From NCBI RefSeq assembly GCF_007673095.1, contig NZ_VDYZ01000015.1, positions 1 to 64,000 of the forward strand: a stretch of DNA of 64,000 bases, in the 5' to 3' direction. The position numbers were made by a program, and so were the translations under genes. Under the pieces are notes generated by a model. It had not been told where the DNA came from. It searched no databases and was given only the letters and a program-made list of their open reading frames with translations. This DNA is from Corynebacterium glyciniphilum AJ 3170. GTDB taxonomy: Bacteria > Actinomycetota > Actinomycetes > Mycobacteriales > Mycobacteriaceae. Shown here piece by piece: positions 51,827 through 60,407 of the stretch (its first letter is position 1; the number at the start of each line of letters is the position of its first letter).

Positions 51827-52252
51827 TCAGACGGCGAGGACCTCATTTCCGTCATCCGTCGTCGTCGGCGCTGGTGCGCTGGCCGCCAGAGTAGCAACCC
51901 GCTGGTGTGATACGCCGAGAATGACCCCGATGTCGCGCAGCGAATAGCCCTGCTGCTTCAGCTGGGCTACCAGGTCTCGACTGGCACGCGCCGCCCGTTC
52001 ATTGACGTCGTCGGCCTGCGCTCGCAGGGACTCCACCTGGATCTTCAGCTCCGCCACGTCCGAGGGCAGTATCGGCTTGACGGAAATATCGATATCGGAC
52101 TGGTTCAACCCTGACAGATAGGCGATTGCTTCGCGCATCTCGTCGGCGGCGCGATCCAGGCGACGAGTCTGAGAAACAGCGCCGACGTCGGGACACTCGA
52201 GGACCCACATCGGTTCGGAGCCTCGTTCTGCCGTCACGGTGAATGTGGGCAT
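51827..52252 (-). CDS. HicB-like antitoxin-type protein with C-terminal HTH, orphan
   Basis: 141 residues from ATG 52252 (GTG 52264 or ATG 52255 possible). The N-terminus (PTFTVTAERGSEPMWVLECPDVGAVSQTRRLDRAADEMREAIAYL) is a HicB-like fold; a helical linker (ELKIQVESLRAQADDVNERAARAS) follows, then an HTH (QLKQQGYSLRDIGVILGVSHQRVATLA). No intact toxin gene is beside it. It overlaps the end of a short upstream frame. Confidence 0.7.
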   Translation of the reverse strand: MPTFTVTAERGSEPMWVLECPDVGAVSQTRRLDRAADEMREAIAYLSGLNQSDIDISVKPILPSDVAELKIQVESLRAQADDVNERAARASRDLVAQLKQQGYSLRDIGVILGVSHQRVATLAASAPAPTTTDDGNEVLAV

Positions 52253-52356
52253 CATCGCCACCACCCTTTCCCTAGCTCGTCTGCGTACTGGTCGTAGAAC
52301 TTCCTGATTACCGCGGTACGTTTCAAGATATTAGTCAACCCCCTGTTGACATTCAC
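52252..52356 (-). CDS. Small coupled ORF or toxin remnant
   Basis: 34 codons from GTG 52356 (VNVNRGLTNILKRTAVIRK, then FYDQYADELGKGWWR), with stop TGA overlapping the antitoxin ATG. The frame stays open upstream into the phosphodiesterase-family gene, but that part has no homology. It may be the 3' end of a lost toxin gene or a real small protein. Local AT content is higher than around it. Confidence 0.3.
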   Translation of the reverse strand: MNVNRGLTNILKRTAVIRKFYDQYADELGKGWWR

Positions 52357-52456
52357 GACGTCAGCAGATTCGCCAGCTTGCCGAGAAAGACCTGTGGCCC
52401 CAGGCCCAGTGTAGGTCAGGCCGTAACCATCGCAGGTCTGGACAGTCCTGACCCGC

Positions 52457-53446
52457 TCAGACCGAGATATCGGCCCACACCCCACGGTGATCCGTCCCCT
52501 CAACCTGTACTGTGCCGCCGTCGGTACAGGCGCCGCCCCGGACGAGAACATGGTCGATCCGGACCAGCGGGAACCGGTCAGGCCACGTAGGTGTACCGGT
52601 CAGACGTTGTATCCCGCTGCCTCCTTCACACCTGGTCAGCCCGGTGTGGTCGAGGAAATCGCGGAACTCCGGGTGGGCGACGGTGGCGTTGAAGTCCCCC
52701 GCCAGGACCAACGGCACATCGCTCCCCTCGAAGGAGTCCTTGAGCGTCCCGAGGTTGTCCTCCCATCGGGAAATCAGGTCACTGAACGCAGGTGGGAGGG
52801 TGTGCACCCCGTAGACATCAACCGGCGCCGGGACGGACACCCGGGCCGAGGGGGTCTGGTGGCCGGTCAGCCCGCGGTCCTCGACCACGTCGGACACCGG
52901 AGTGTCCGACCGGACCAGGACAGCTGTCCCGGAGGCCCGTCCACTGTCATCGACCGGTGACGTCGACGTCAACCCTGTCCCTCTCTCGACCGCGTCGACC
53001 TCGGCGGACGAGGTCTCCGACAGGACGAGGACATCAGGGTCGATACGACGGCTCTCAGCGATGATCGACGCATCGTCCGCGCCGTTGAAGTAGGTGTTGA
53101 GCGCCATCACCCGCAGTGTCTCCCCTGACTCCCCCGAGGTCCCCTCCTCCGGCGTCCCGGACTGGGCCGTGACGATTCCGACAGGCGTGACGACAGCCGC
53201 GGTGAGCAGAACGGCGAGTACCGCCGGCGCTGCAGAGCGACGACGCCATGCCTGCCAGCACACCACGATCAGGCAGAGAAGTGCGCCGAGTGCACCGACG
53301 GCGAAGACCGCCTGCGCCGCGGGGACGAACCGGGCGAGGCGGTCGGGGAGGGCACCGGTGACGCGCCACAGCGGTGTAGAGGTCCACACCAGGAACAGGA
53401 CGAAAGCGACCGCCGGGACGGACCGCAGCAGTCGCCGCACCGTCAC
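52457..53446 (-). CDS. Membrane-anchored endonuclease/exonuclease/phosphatase-family protein
   Basis: 329 residues from GTG 53446. Three N-terminal spans (about 7-25, 44-66, 73-95) and then an extracytoplasmic EEP domain (about 108-329): MALNTYFNG, VLVLSETSS (metal Glu), VLAGDFNATVAHPEF, IDHVLVRGG and EGTDHRGV. Members hydrolyse phosphodiester or phosphomonoester bonds with Mg2+; substrate unknown. It abuts the DUF3151 gene. Confidence 0.85.
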   Translation of the reverse strand: MTVRRLLRSVPAVAFVLFLVWTSTPLWRVTGALPDRLARFVPAAQAVFAVGALGALLCLIVVCWQAWRRRSAAPAVLAVLLTAAVVTPVGIVTAQSGTPEEGTSGESGETLRVMALNTYFNGADDASIIAESRRIDPDVLVLSETSSAEVDAVERGTGLTSTSPVDDSGRASGTAVLVRSDTPVSDVVEDRGLTGHQTPSARVSVPAPVDVYGVHTLPPAFSDLISRWEDNLGTLKDSFEGSDVPLVLAGDFNATVAHPEFRDFLDHTGLTRCEGGSGIQRLTGTPTWPDRFPLVRIDHVLVRGGACTDGGTVQVEGTDHRGVWADISV

Positions 53447-53920
53447 TTACGACTGGGGGTCGGAGCCGGTGGACATGGCGTCGGCGGCGCCCGGGTCACA
53501 GTCATTGACGAGATTGAGGCAGCGGATGTACTCGTCCTCCTCGCCGATGGTGCGGGCGGCGGTCGCGAGCATCATGACCGCGCGCAACACACCCCGGTTC
53601 GGCTCATGGGACCACGGCACCGGGCCGGTGCCACGCCAGCCGTTGGAGCGCAGCGCGTCCAACCCGCGGTGGTAGCCGGTGCGCGCGCAGGCGTAGGCGG
53701 TGACCTTCTCGGTGCCCGCACCCTCCGCGCTGCCCTGGGACAGGTGGTAGGCGGCCAATGCAGCCCACACGCCTGAATCCTTGGGGTTCGCCACAGCCAG
53801 GGTCTCGAGCTCCTCGAGGGACTCCGACCCGGTGACCGCCGTCGCCAACTCGACGGGGAGGCGCACCTCCGGGTGCTCGGCGCCGAAGAGGTCGCGTCCC
53901 TTACGGATCTGCTCCGCCAT
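53447..53920 (-). CDS. DUF3151 protein
   Basis: 157 residues. Matches DUF3151: AYACARTGYHRGLDALRSNGWRGTGPVPWSHEPNRGVLRA (about 77-115) and IGEEDEYIRCLNLVNDCDP. The gene sits next to fba in many Corynebacterium and Mycobacterium genomes. TAATG overlap with fba. Function unknown; conserved linkage suggests some tie to aldolase or glycolysis. Confidence 0.9.
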   Translation of the reverse strand: MAEQIRKGRDLFGAEHPEVRLPVELATAVTGSESLEELETLAVANPKDSGVWAALAAYHLSQGSAEGAGTEKVTAYACARTGYHRGLDALRSNGWRGTGPVPWSHEPNRGVLRAVMMLATAARTIGEEDEYIRCLNLVNDCDPGAADAMSTGSDPQS

Positions 53921-54957
53921 TACTTCGACACCGTGGTTCCGACGGAGTGCAGGTCGGTGCAGGCCTCGACGACGCGCTCGCTCATCGCGGCCTCAGCCTT
54001 CTTCAGGTAGGAGCGCGGGTCGTAGACCTTCTTGTTGCCGACCTCGCCGTCGATCTTCAGCACGCCGTCGTAGTTGCCGAGCATGTGGCCGGCGATGGGG
54101 CGGGTGAAGGCGTACTGGGTGTCGGTGTCGACGTTCATCTTGATCACGCCGTAGCGCAGTGCCTCCTCGATCTTCTCCTTCTCGGAGCCGGAGCCACCGT
54201 GGAAGACGAAGTCGAACGGCTGCGCGCCCTCGGACAGGCCGAGCTTCTTCGCCGCGGTCTTCTGGCCCATGTCCAGGACCTCGGGGCGCAGCTTCACGTT
54301 GCCGGGCTTGTACACGCCGTGGACGTTGCCGAACGTGGCGGCCAGCAGGTAACGCTGACCCTGGTCACCGGCCCCGATGGCGTCGACGGTCTTCTCGAAG
54401 TCCTCGGCGGTGGTGTACAGGTTGTCGCCGGCCTTCGCCTCGACACCGTCTTCTTCACCACCGACGACGCCGATCTCGATCTCGAGGATGATGTTCGCCT
54501 CAGCGCACTTGGGCAGCAGGTCCTTGGCGATCTCGAGGTTCTCGTCGATCGGGATGGCGGAACCGTCCCACATGTGGGACTGGAACAGAGGGTTCTCGCC
54601 GGCTTCGACACGCTTGCGGGAGATCTCGACCAGCGGTCGGACGTAGGTGTCGAGCTTCTCCTTCTGGCAGTGGTCGGTGTGCAGGGCGACGTTGATGCCG
54701 TAGTGCTTGGCGGCGTGGTGGGCGAAGTGTGCCAGTGCCTCGGCACCGGCGACCATGTTCTTCACACCGAGACCGGAACCGAACTCCGCGCCACCGGTGG
54801 AGAACTGGATGATGCCGTCCGACTCAGCGTCAGCGAATCCCTTCAGGGCCGCGTTGATGGTCTCCGACGAGGTGCAGTTGATGGCCGGGTAGGCGAAGCC
54901 TCCCTCCTTGGCCTTGTCCAGCATGTCGCGGTAGACGGCGGGTGTTGCGATGGGCAT
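53920..54957 (-). CDS. fba: Fructose-bisphosphate aldolase, class II
   Basis: 345 residues. Cleaves fructose-1,6-bisphosphate to DHAP and glyceraldehyde-3-phosphate, Zn-dependent. Metal ligands in LHTDHCQKEK (93-96), TFGNVHGVYKPGN and FHGGSGSEKEKI. Codon use is strongly optimised. ATG 54957 after GGAGGAA 7 nt upstream. First gene of an fba-DUF3151-phosphodiesterase-family operon. Promoter at 55008-55036. Confidence 0.98.
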   Translation of the reverse strand: MPIATPAVYRDMLDKAKEGGFAYPAINCTSSETINAALKGFADAESDGIIQFSTGGAEFGSGLGVKNMVAGAEALAHFAHHAAKHYGINVALHTDHCQKEKLDTYVRPLVEISRKRVEAGENPLFQSHMWDGSAIPIDENLEIAKDLLPKCAEANIILEIEIGVVGGEEDGVEAKAGDNLYTTAEDFEKTVDAIGAGDQGQRYLLAATFGNVHGVYKPGNVKLRPEVLDMGQKTAAKKLGLSEGAQPFDFVFHGGSGSEKEKIEEALRYGVIKMNVDTDTQYAFTRPIAGHMLGNYDGVLKIDGEVGNKKVYDPRSYLKKAEAAMSERVVEACTDLHSVGTTVSK

Positions 54958-55007
54958 GAGTGTTCCTCCGTGTGGGGTCGACGGGCGGGTTCCGCGTTCT
55001 CAGTTCA

Positions 55008-55036
55008 AGTATGCCGTGCTCCGGCCGATCTGTCAG
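55008..55036 (-). promoter_or_regulatory. fba promoter
   Basis: Minus strand: CTGACA (55036-55031), 17 nt, CATACT (55013-55008). Ideal spacing; 51 nt before the ATG. Confidence 0.6.
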
Positions 55037-55053
55037 TTGCCACCGGTCAGTCG

Positions 55054-56214
55054 TCACTCACTGTCGCGGGTGACGGCGGCCGCCGCCTCCATGAGCATCC
55101 AGCCGGAGAGCTGGACCGAGAGGTCACGTTCAGGGATCTCCGCCGCGGCCACCGAGCCCGACAGCGCAGCGCCCATCAGCCCACCGGACTGTGGCAGGAC
55201 GGCGTCCCCACCCCAGGATGCGGGGAACACCGGCAACCCGTCGATCTCCAGACGGTAGCGCCACACCGACTCCGCCGAGCGCAGGACGATACGGCGGGCG
55301 AGACGCCGTGTCGCCGCACTCGCCCGGTCGTCGCCGGGCAGCGAGGTGGCCACGAGGGCGAGGTACCGGGCGAGGATGCCCTTGAACAACCCGTTGTCGC
55401 CGCCCCGGGCCTTCCAGTCCAACGACCAGTTCGGCGTGGTCATGTGGTGGGAGACCGCCTCGACGAGACGGTGGACGCGGGTCAGCGCCTGGGTGCCGAC
55501 AGGATCGACGGCGTCCATGTCGATGCCGGCGGCGCGACGTTGCGCACGGGCGAGCTCGAGGTTCGCGCCGATCATCACGCCCTGGCAGTAGGCGTGGATC
55601 TCCGGGACCGTCTCCGGCCCGGACAGCTTCATCTTGAGCCCGTCCATGACCAGACCGTCGGTGTTGATCAGGTTGGCGTGGACCCAGTCGACGAGCTGCT
55701 CGGCCAGCTCGACCCGTCCGGTACGGGCAGCGAGGATCGCGACCGGACCATTGGTCGGGACGTTGTAGAACGTCTCCCCCACGCGCCACGGCATGACCCC
55801 GGTGAGACTGTCGACACCGTCGAAGATGTCGTGCTCCAGGGCACTGCGGTAACGCACCTTGCCGTAGCGGTCGAGACGCTCGACGCGTTCCAGGGCGAGC
55901 GCGAGCCACGCCTTGTCGTCGTAGTAGCTGTTACGGGTGAGCCGCCCGAAATTGCGGATGCGCATGCCGCGGATGGTGCGCCGGATGAAACTGAGCCGCA
56001 GCCGGGTGCTGCGACGCAGGGCGGCGTCCACCTGACAGTCGATGTAGTGCGCCTGCCACCAGTAGTGCCAGTGGTAGAAGAGCTTGTCGCGGGTGGTCGG
56101 CGGCCACGCGACGACAGCAAGGTTGGTTCGCGGCACACCCCAGAGCCGTCCGCCGTGGCGGTCGGTGATTGCCTGCTCGGCAAGATCGGCGCGATGATCC
56201 CAACGTTCCTGCAT
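55054..56214 (-). CDS. Glycoside hydrolase family 76 protein (alpha-1,6-mannanase-like)
   Basis: 386 residues. GH76 marker NSYYDDKAWLALAL with the catalytic Asp pair at D99/D100 (as in Bacillus Aman6), plus FYNVPTNGPVAILAARTGR and YCQGVMIGANLELA. GH76 cuts alpha-1,6-mannan such as the lipoarabinomannan/lipomannan core. No signal peptide or membrane span is seen, which would place it in the cytoplasm. It is near fba, as in relatives. Confidence 0.85.
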   Translation of the reverse strand: MQERWDHRADLAEQAITDRHGGRLWGVPRTNLAVVAWPPTTRDKLFYHWHYWWQAHYIDCQVDAALRRSTRLRLSFIRRTIRGMRIRNFGRLTRNSYYDDKAWLALALERVERLDRYGKVRYRSALEHDIFDGVDSLTGVMPWRVGETFYNVPTNGPVAILAARTGRVELAEQLVDWVHANLINTDGLVMDGLKMKLSGPETVPEIHAYCQGVMIGANLELARAQRRAAGIDMDAVDPVGTQALTRVHRLVEAVSHHMTTPNWSLDWKARGGDNGLFKGILARYLALVATSLPGDDRASAATRRLARRIVLRSAESVWRYRLEIDGLPVFPASWGGDAVLPQSGGLMGAALSGSVAAAEIPERDLSVQLSGWMLMEAAAAVTRDSE

Positions 56215-56270
56215 AGCTCACATTGTGCCTGCACACCGTCACTCTTCGCACGTATTGGTAGCCTGACCAC

Positions 56271-56873
56271 ATGAACAGTGCCGATGGTGCGGACGGGTTA
56301 CGCCTCAGCGACAACGACCGGATCCACGCGATGAGTGCCCTGGGCACGCACTTCGCGGACGGTCGGTTGGACGAGCACGAGTTCAACGAGCGGTCCGGCG
56401 CCGTCGCTGGAGCGAAGACGATCGGCGACATACGTCCCCTGTTCACCGACCTCCCCGGCGGGCTACCCTTCGACGAAAACGGGGCGGCGGTCGCCGTGCC
56501 GGGGCAGGACGCGGCGGTCGTCGACCGGGCCGGTACAGGTCTGGCCCCGCGTGACCCGGAGGCCGCAGAGGTGGAGAGCCTGCGTAAACGCGGGAACCTG
56601 GTGCAGTCCATCGACGGCGCCATCCTGGGGGTGACCCTGGTGTCCTTCCTGGTGCTGCAGTTCGTGTTCAACGTGAGCTACGCGTGGATCGTGTGGCCGT
56701 CCCTGGTGGTGACGCTGTCTCTGCCACGGATGCTGCTGAAGTACTCCGACGAGGATGAGGAACTCTTCGAGAAGATCAAGGAAGCCGATCAGGAGACGCG
56801 GAAGGAGCGCCTTCGCCGCGCTGCCGAGCGGATGCATGAGCTGGAGCCACGGGAGAAGCGCGACGAGAACTGA
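56271..56873 (+). CDS. DUF1707 domain membrane protein
   Basis: 200 residues. The N-terminal DUF1707 motif is LRLSDNDRIHAMSALGTHFADGRLDEHEFNERSGAVAGAKTIGDIRPLFTDLPGG (about 10-64). Two spans occur near 115-135 and 138-155, followed by a strongly charged helical tail (about 158-200). Common in Actinobacteria and of unknown function, sometimes linked to envelope stress. Divergent to the GH76 gene with 56 bp between starts. Confidence 0.85.
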   Translation: MNSADGADGLRLSDNDRIHAMSALGTHFADGRLDEHEFNERSGAVAGAKTIGDIRPLFTDLPGGLPFDENGAAVAVPGQDAAVVDRAGTGLAPRDPEAAEVESLRKRGNLVQSIDGAILGVTLVSFLVLQFVFNVSYAWIVWPSLVVTLSLPRMLLKYSDEDEELFEKIKEADQETRKERLRRAAERMHELEPREKRDEN

Positions 56874-57014
56874 GTGCTGAGTACCGGTTTACGCGAAACC
56901 TTGAGGCCCTTAAGTGATTATGTAAAGATATTTTCAACTGCTGTGTCTGGGTATGACGTTCTCAGGCACCGTCGCTCTGTTCTTATCTGACGTACCATCA
57001 CAGGAGGATGCATC

Positions 57015-57362
57015 ATGTCCCTTACTGACACGTCCATGCCCGCCAAGACGTCCGGTGTCCGCCGCTGGGCCACCCGTGCCGCGGTCGCCGCCGCCGGCGC
57101 CGGTCTCGTCGCCGGCCTCGCCGCCCCTGCCGCGAGTGCCAATACGTTCTCGGTGATCCGGCATGGAAACACCGTGAACTGCGTCGTCGACCACGATGTT
57201 CGGGTGGGCCCGGCCTTCGGTGGCCGCACCCAGGGAAACTGCAACGCCCAGCCGGGTGAGCATTTCAGGGGAACCCCCGGCACACCAGATTCGTACGCCG
57301 TCGGCCAGGTGTTCATTCCCGGCGGATTCAACTACTCCGCATGGGTCGAGAAGGTCTGGTAG
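57015..57362 (+). CDS. Small secreted protein
   Basis: 115 residues. Signal peptide with two Arg before a long hydrophobic stretch (GVRRWATRAAVAAAGAGLVAGLAAPAASA) and probable cleavage after ASA (about residue 43). The mature part is about 72 residues and has Cys near 56 and 76, which may form a disulfide. It has a perfect ribosome site, AGGAGG (57002-57007), 7 nt before the ATG. Not recognised; strongly expressed by its ribosome site. Confidence 0.7.
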   Translation: MSLTDTSMPAKTSGVRRWATRAAVAAAGAGLVAGLAAPAASANTFSVIRHGNTVNCVVDHDVRVGPAFGGRTQGNCNAQPGEHFRGTPGTPDSYAVGQVFIPGGFNYSAWVEKVW

Positions 57363-57387
57363 GCCAGAACTTCCACATCAATTCCTT

Positions 57388-57447
57388 AGACCCCAGGGTT
57401 GTGTCGGTGCCAGTTCAGGTGCTGGCACCGACACAACCCTGGGGTCT
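57388..57447 (+). terminator. 26-bp hairpin terminator
   Basis: Perfect 26-bp arms starting AGACCCCAGGG and ending CCCTGGGGTCT, with an eight-base loop. 25 nt after the stop of the secreted protein gene. Confidence 0.85.
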
Positions 57448-57517
57448 CGAGTGTGTGGGGCCACGGACCCGGCTTCGCAGAATGCGCGGACCCCTTCCTC
57501 CTGGCCTCGCCTGTCCT

Positions 57518-57574
57518 GTATTCTGACCTCGGTGGTTCAATCCACCACACGCACTTCCACGTGACGACCACGTG
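57518..57574 (+). promoter_or_regulatory. Probable promoter region of the DUF1801 gene
   Basis: In the 57363-57687 gap, TATTCT (about 57518) is a -10 candidate. CCACGTG occurs twice (57557-57563, 57568-57574), a direct repeat with an 11-bp period that could be an operator. Nothing more was seen before the ATG. Confidence 0.3.
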
Positions 57575-57687
57575 AATCATTGCGGAGAGACCTGACCAGT
57601 TCAGGACATGTCCGGATGGGGTGTGGCGCACAGAAGCGCCGACTTCATGTCACCGATGCCCGCCATCGGTCGGAGAAAGGACACGTC

Positions 57688-58041
57688 ATGCCTTCCAAGG
57701 ACGAAAAGAACCTCGCCCAGGTGCTCACCAAGATCGCCGCAATGGATGAACCGCGCCGGTCCGTCGTGCAGCACGCACACGACGTCATCATGGCCGCAGC
57801 TCCCCAGCTGAAACCCCGGATCTGGTACGGGATGCCGGCCTATGCCGCCTCCGCGAGCACCCCGGCGCTGGTTACGCTCCGAAATGACGAGCGCCTCAAC
57901 CTCGCGCTCACCGAGAAGGTCACCCTTCGACCAGCAGGGGGCGCAGACGGGATGTTGATGCCCGCCGCGTGGTATTTCGAGAGCATCGACCGGGACACCG
58001 AACAGCGCATCACCGACATCGTGCGCTCCGCCGTCGCCTGA
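57688..58041 (+). CDS. DUF1801 domain protein
   Basis: 117 residues from ATG 57688, GAGAAAGG about 8 nt upstream. DUF1801 core: VIMAAAPQLKPRIWYGMPAYAA (about 32-53), LVTLRNDERLNLALTEK and AWYFESIDRDTEQRI. The second DUF1801 gene of the window (the other is at 24215). Its stop abuts the convergent permease gene. Confidence 0.82.
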   Translation: MPSKDEKNLAQVLTKIAAMDEPRRSVVQHAHDVIMAAAPQLKPRIWYGMPAYAASASTPALVTLRNDERLNLALTEKVTLRPAGGADGMLMPAAWYFESIDRDTEQRITDIVRSAVA

Positions 58042-58761
58042 TCACCCGTCCCGCCGGTGCATCACCACGGCAGCGAGCACTCCGGCAGCCAGGATCCAGC
58101 CGACCAGGACCAGTGCCCCGGATACCGGGCCAAGCACCGCATCGGGCTGCGACCGGTACAACACCCCGCCAGCCTCACCGGGCAGCCACCGTGCATGGTC
58201 GGTGACCGCGGTGATCATCGGCGGGAACACGACCACCAGTGCCAGCAACCCGACCAGCGCCGGCACCATGTACCTGACAGTCACCGTGACGAGGTGGGAG
58301 AACACCCCTGTCAGGACGAGGTACACCCCAGCGCCGAGAAAGCGGGAGGCGTCGTCACCGGGGGTGCTGCTGCCGGTGCTTCCTGACATCATCGCCATCA
58401 ATACACCGCCACCGACCGCCAGGATTACGGCAAGAAAGACCACGATGCTCGCAGCGAGTGTCTTGCCGAGCAGCAGGTGACCGCGATGAGGCTCTGCCGC
58501 CAGGGTGGTCCGGAACTGACTCCCGGCATACTCGTGCGCAGCCGGAAGAATCCCCAGCAGAATAATGCCGACCTGCATGAAGGGAATGATCTGAAGCAAC
58601 GGCGGCTCCTCGGACGGCCCTCCCAGGGCCGCCGTGAAGACCACGGTGAAAGCCACCGTGGCAACAATGGTCAAGGTAACCGCGGGAAGGGTGCGCAGTT
58701 TCTCGAGCTCTGCGGCGGTGGTGCGCGCCACCGCCTGGAATGACGTGTCTGCCGTGGTCAT
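58042..58761 (-). CDS. ABC-2-type exporter permease (second)
   Basis: 239 residues with six spans. Conserved ABC-2 region ILPAAHEYAGSQFRTTLAAEPHRGHLLLGKTLAA (about 73-106). Together with the next gene and the ATPase it forms an exporter, similar to YvfS/R-type or antibiotic/peptide exporters that are paired with a LuxR-type two-component system. It begins 3 nt after the previous gene. Confidence 0.83.
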   Translation of the reverse strand: MTTADTSFQAVARTTAAELEKLRTLPAVTLTIVATVAFTVVFTAALGGPSEEPPLLQIIPFMQVGIILLGILPAAHEYAGSQFRTTLAAEPHRGHLLLGKTLAASIVVFLAVILAVGGGVLMAMMSGSTGSSTPGDDASRFLGAGVYLVLTGVFSHLVTVTVRYMVPALVGLLALVVVFPPMITAVTDHARWLPGEAGGVLYRSQPDAVLGPVSGALVLVGWILAAGVLAAVVMHRRDG

Positions 58762-58764
58762 CGC

Positions 58765-59565
58765 TCACCCGTCCCGTCGTTCGAAGACAACACCGGCGAT
58801 GACCAGCAGCACCAGCGTCCACACGAGCATGACCACCGCCCCGGGGAGGGGATCCAGGCCGCCGTCTGCGCCTTCGATGCCGAAGAGGTTGCGTCCGGCC
58901 ATGTCCGGCAGCCAGTTCGCCACCTCGGTCACCCTGCTCAGCAGGAATGTCACCGACACCAGCGAACTGTTGGCGATGAACACGACCAACGGGATCACCC
59001 CGCTGCGGGTCAGGACGGTGACGGCGAAGGCGATCAGTCCCATGCACGCCCAGTAGAGCGTCGCGCCGCCGGAGCGCAGCAGAGCATCGGACAGGGACAC
59101 ACTTTCCTCGGCGACGGACCCTGTCGCCACCCAGGCCGCCCCCACTGACAACGGGATCGTCACCACGGCAGTCGCGATGACGAGTGCCACGACGGTGAGG
59201 ATCTTGGTGACCAGCAGCGTCACACGGTGCGGCGACGAGACCAGTGTCGTCGCGATCTGACGCCCGCCACCGGACTCGGCGCGGTCGGCGGTGTACTCGC
59301 TGCCGATCACGACGACGCCGATGACCAGCGCACCGACGACCCCGGTGATCGGCATGGCGGTGAAGCCGGACTCGAACGGCGAGGTCGGTGATGAGCCGGA
59401 GATCAGGTCCGACTGTCCGGAGTCCACGGCCCCGCGGACGCTGACGGCGTTGAGGACCGCCAGGGCGACCGACCCCACGACGGTCACCGCCGCCCCGGCC
59501 CAGACCGCGGGCAGTGTGGTGGCCTTGCGCAGTTCTGCGCCGAACGTACTGCTCATGCTCGTCAT
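58765..59565 (-). CDS. ABC-2-type exporter permease (first)
   Basis: 266 residues with six spans (near 22-42, 75-95, 115-145, 165-190, 195-215, 240-260) and the region VIGSEYTADRAESGGGRQIATTLVSSPHRVTLLVTKIL (about 84-121). Paralogous to its partner. ATGA overlap with the ATPase gene. Confidence 0.83.
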   Translation of the reverse strand: MTSMSSTFGAELRKATTLPAVWAGAAVTVVGSVALAVLNAVSVRGAVDSGQSDLISGSSPTSPFESGFTAMPITGVVGALVIGVVVIGSEYTADRAESGGGRQIATTLVSSPHRVTLLVTKILTVVALVIATAVVTIPLSVGAAWVATGSVAEESVSLSDALLRSGGATLYWACMGLIAFAVTVLTRSGVIPLVVFIANSSLVSVTFLLSRVTEVANWLPDMAGRNLFGIEGADGGLDPLPGAVVMLVWTLVLLVIAGVVFERRDG

Positions 59566-60281
59566 CGTGCTGCCCCCGTCCCGCCGGTCAGGTCGAAGAA
59601 GGCGTCCTCCAGCGTGGGGTATCCACGGGTCACGTCCGGCACGGATCCGGCGGCGACGATGCGTCCTCTGGTGATGACCACCAGGTCATCGGTGATCTCG
59701 GCGACCTCGCTCATCAGGTGACTGGACAGCAGGACGGTGCCGCCGCGATCCGCGTGCCCACGCAGCAGGCGCCGCAGCCACCGGATGCCTTCGGGGTCGA
59801 GCCCGTTCACCGGTTCATCGAGAATCAGCACCTCCGGGTCTCCCAACAGTGCCGTCGCCAGGCCGAGCCGTTGCCCCATGCCCAACGAGAACCGTCCTAC
59901 CCGGGTGCGTGCGGCGTCGGTGAGGTCAACGTCGTCAAGCACCTCACCCACCCTGCTGCGTGGGATGCCGTTGCTGCGGGCCACCCAGGCGAGGTGGTTT
60001 CGAGCGGTGCGCGACCGGTGGGCACCGGACCCGTCGAGCAGCGAGCCGACCCGGGTGACCGGACGCGCCAGTGACGGGTACGGGCGTCCGTCGATGAGGG
60101 CGGTGCCGGATGTCGCCCGGTCGATGCCGAGCAGGATGCGCAGGGTGGACGACTTCCCCGCCCCGTTCGGCCCCAGGAAACCGGTCACGGCACCGGGCCG
60201 GGCCTGGAAGGAGACGTCGTCGAGGATGGTCCGGTTCCCCCGCGTCTTCGTGAGATTCTCAATACTGATCATGAAACTCAT
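59562..60281 (-). CDS. ABC exporter ATPase
   Basis: 239 residues (M4 at 60272 is an alternative start). Walker A GFLGPNGAGKSST (about 34-46), signature FSLGMGQRLGLA (about 136-147), Walker B EVLILDEPVNGLDPEG and H-loop SSHLMSEV are intact. Bacitracin/lantibiotic-exporter type. First gene of the ATPase-permease-permease operon, divergent from the two-component genes. Confidence 0.93.
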   Translation of the reverse strand: MSFMISIENLTKTRGNRTILDDVSFQARPGAVTGFLGPNGAGKSSTLRILLGIDRATSGTALIDGRPYPSLARPVTRVGSLLDGSGAHRSRTARNHLAWVARSNGIPRSRVGEVLDDVDLTDAARTRVGRFSLGMGQRLGLATALLGDPEVLILDEPVNGLDPEGIRWLRRLLRGHADRGGTVLLSSHLMSEVAEITDDLVVITRGRIVAAGSVPDVTRGYPTLEDAFFDLTGGTGAAR

Positions 60282-60342
60282 CCAATCCGGTGCACCTGTC
60301 GGTGGTCATCGGCCCAGGGGCCGGACTTCGGCTGACCCTCAT

Positions 60343-60369
60343 GGACCGTGGTCCCTCGTACCGTGGTCC
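60343..60369. promoter_or_regulatory. Repeated ACCGTGGTCC motif between ABC and two-component genes
   Basis: ACCGTGGTCC at 60345-60354 and 60360-60369, 15 bp apart; the first copy is part of GGACC-GT-GGTCC. A plausible response-regulator site in the 126-bp gap between divergent starts. Confidence 0.45.
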
Positions 60370-60407
60370 GATGTGGACGTCGCTGGCGGCGGATAAACTC
60401 CAGAGTT

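Noticed and set aside
53947..56274. Long plus-strand frame across fba and the GH76 gene
   Set aside because: It spans two well-supported opposite genes and an intergenic promoter; a shadow of codon bias.
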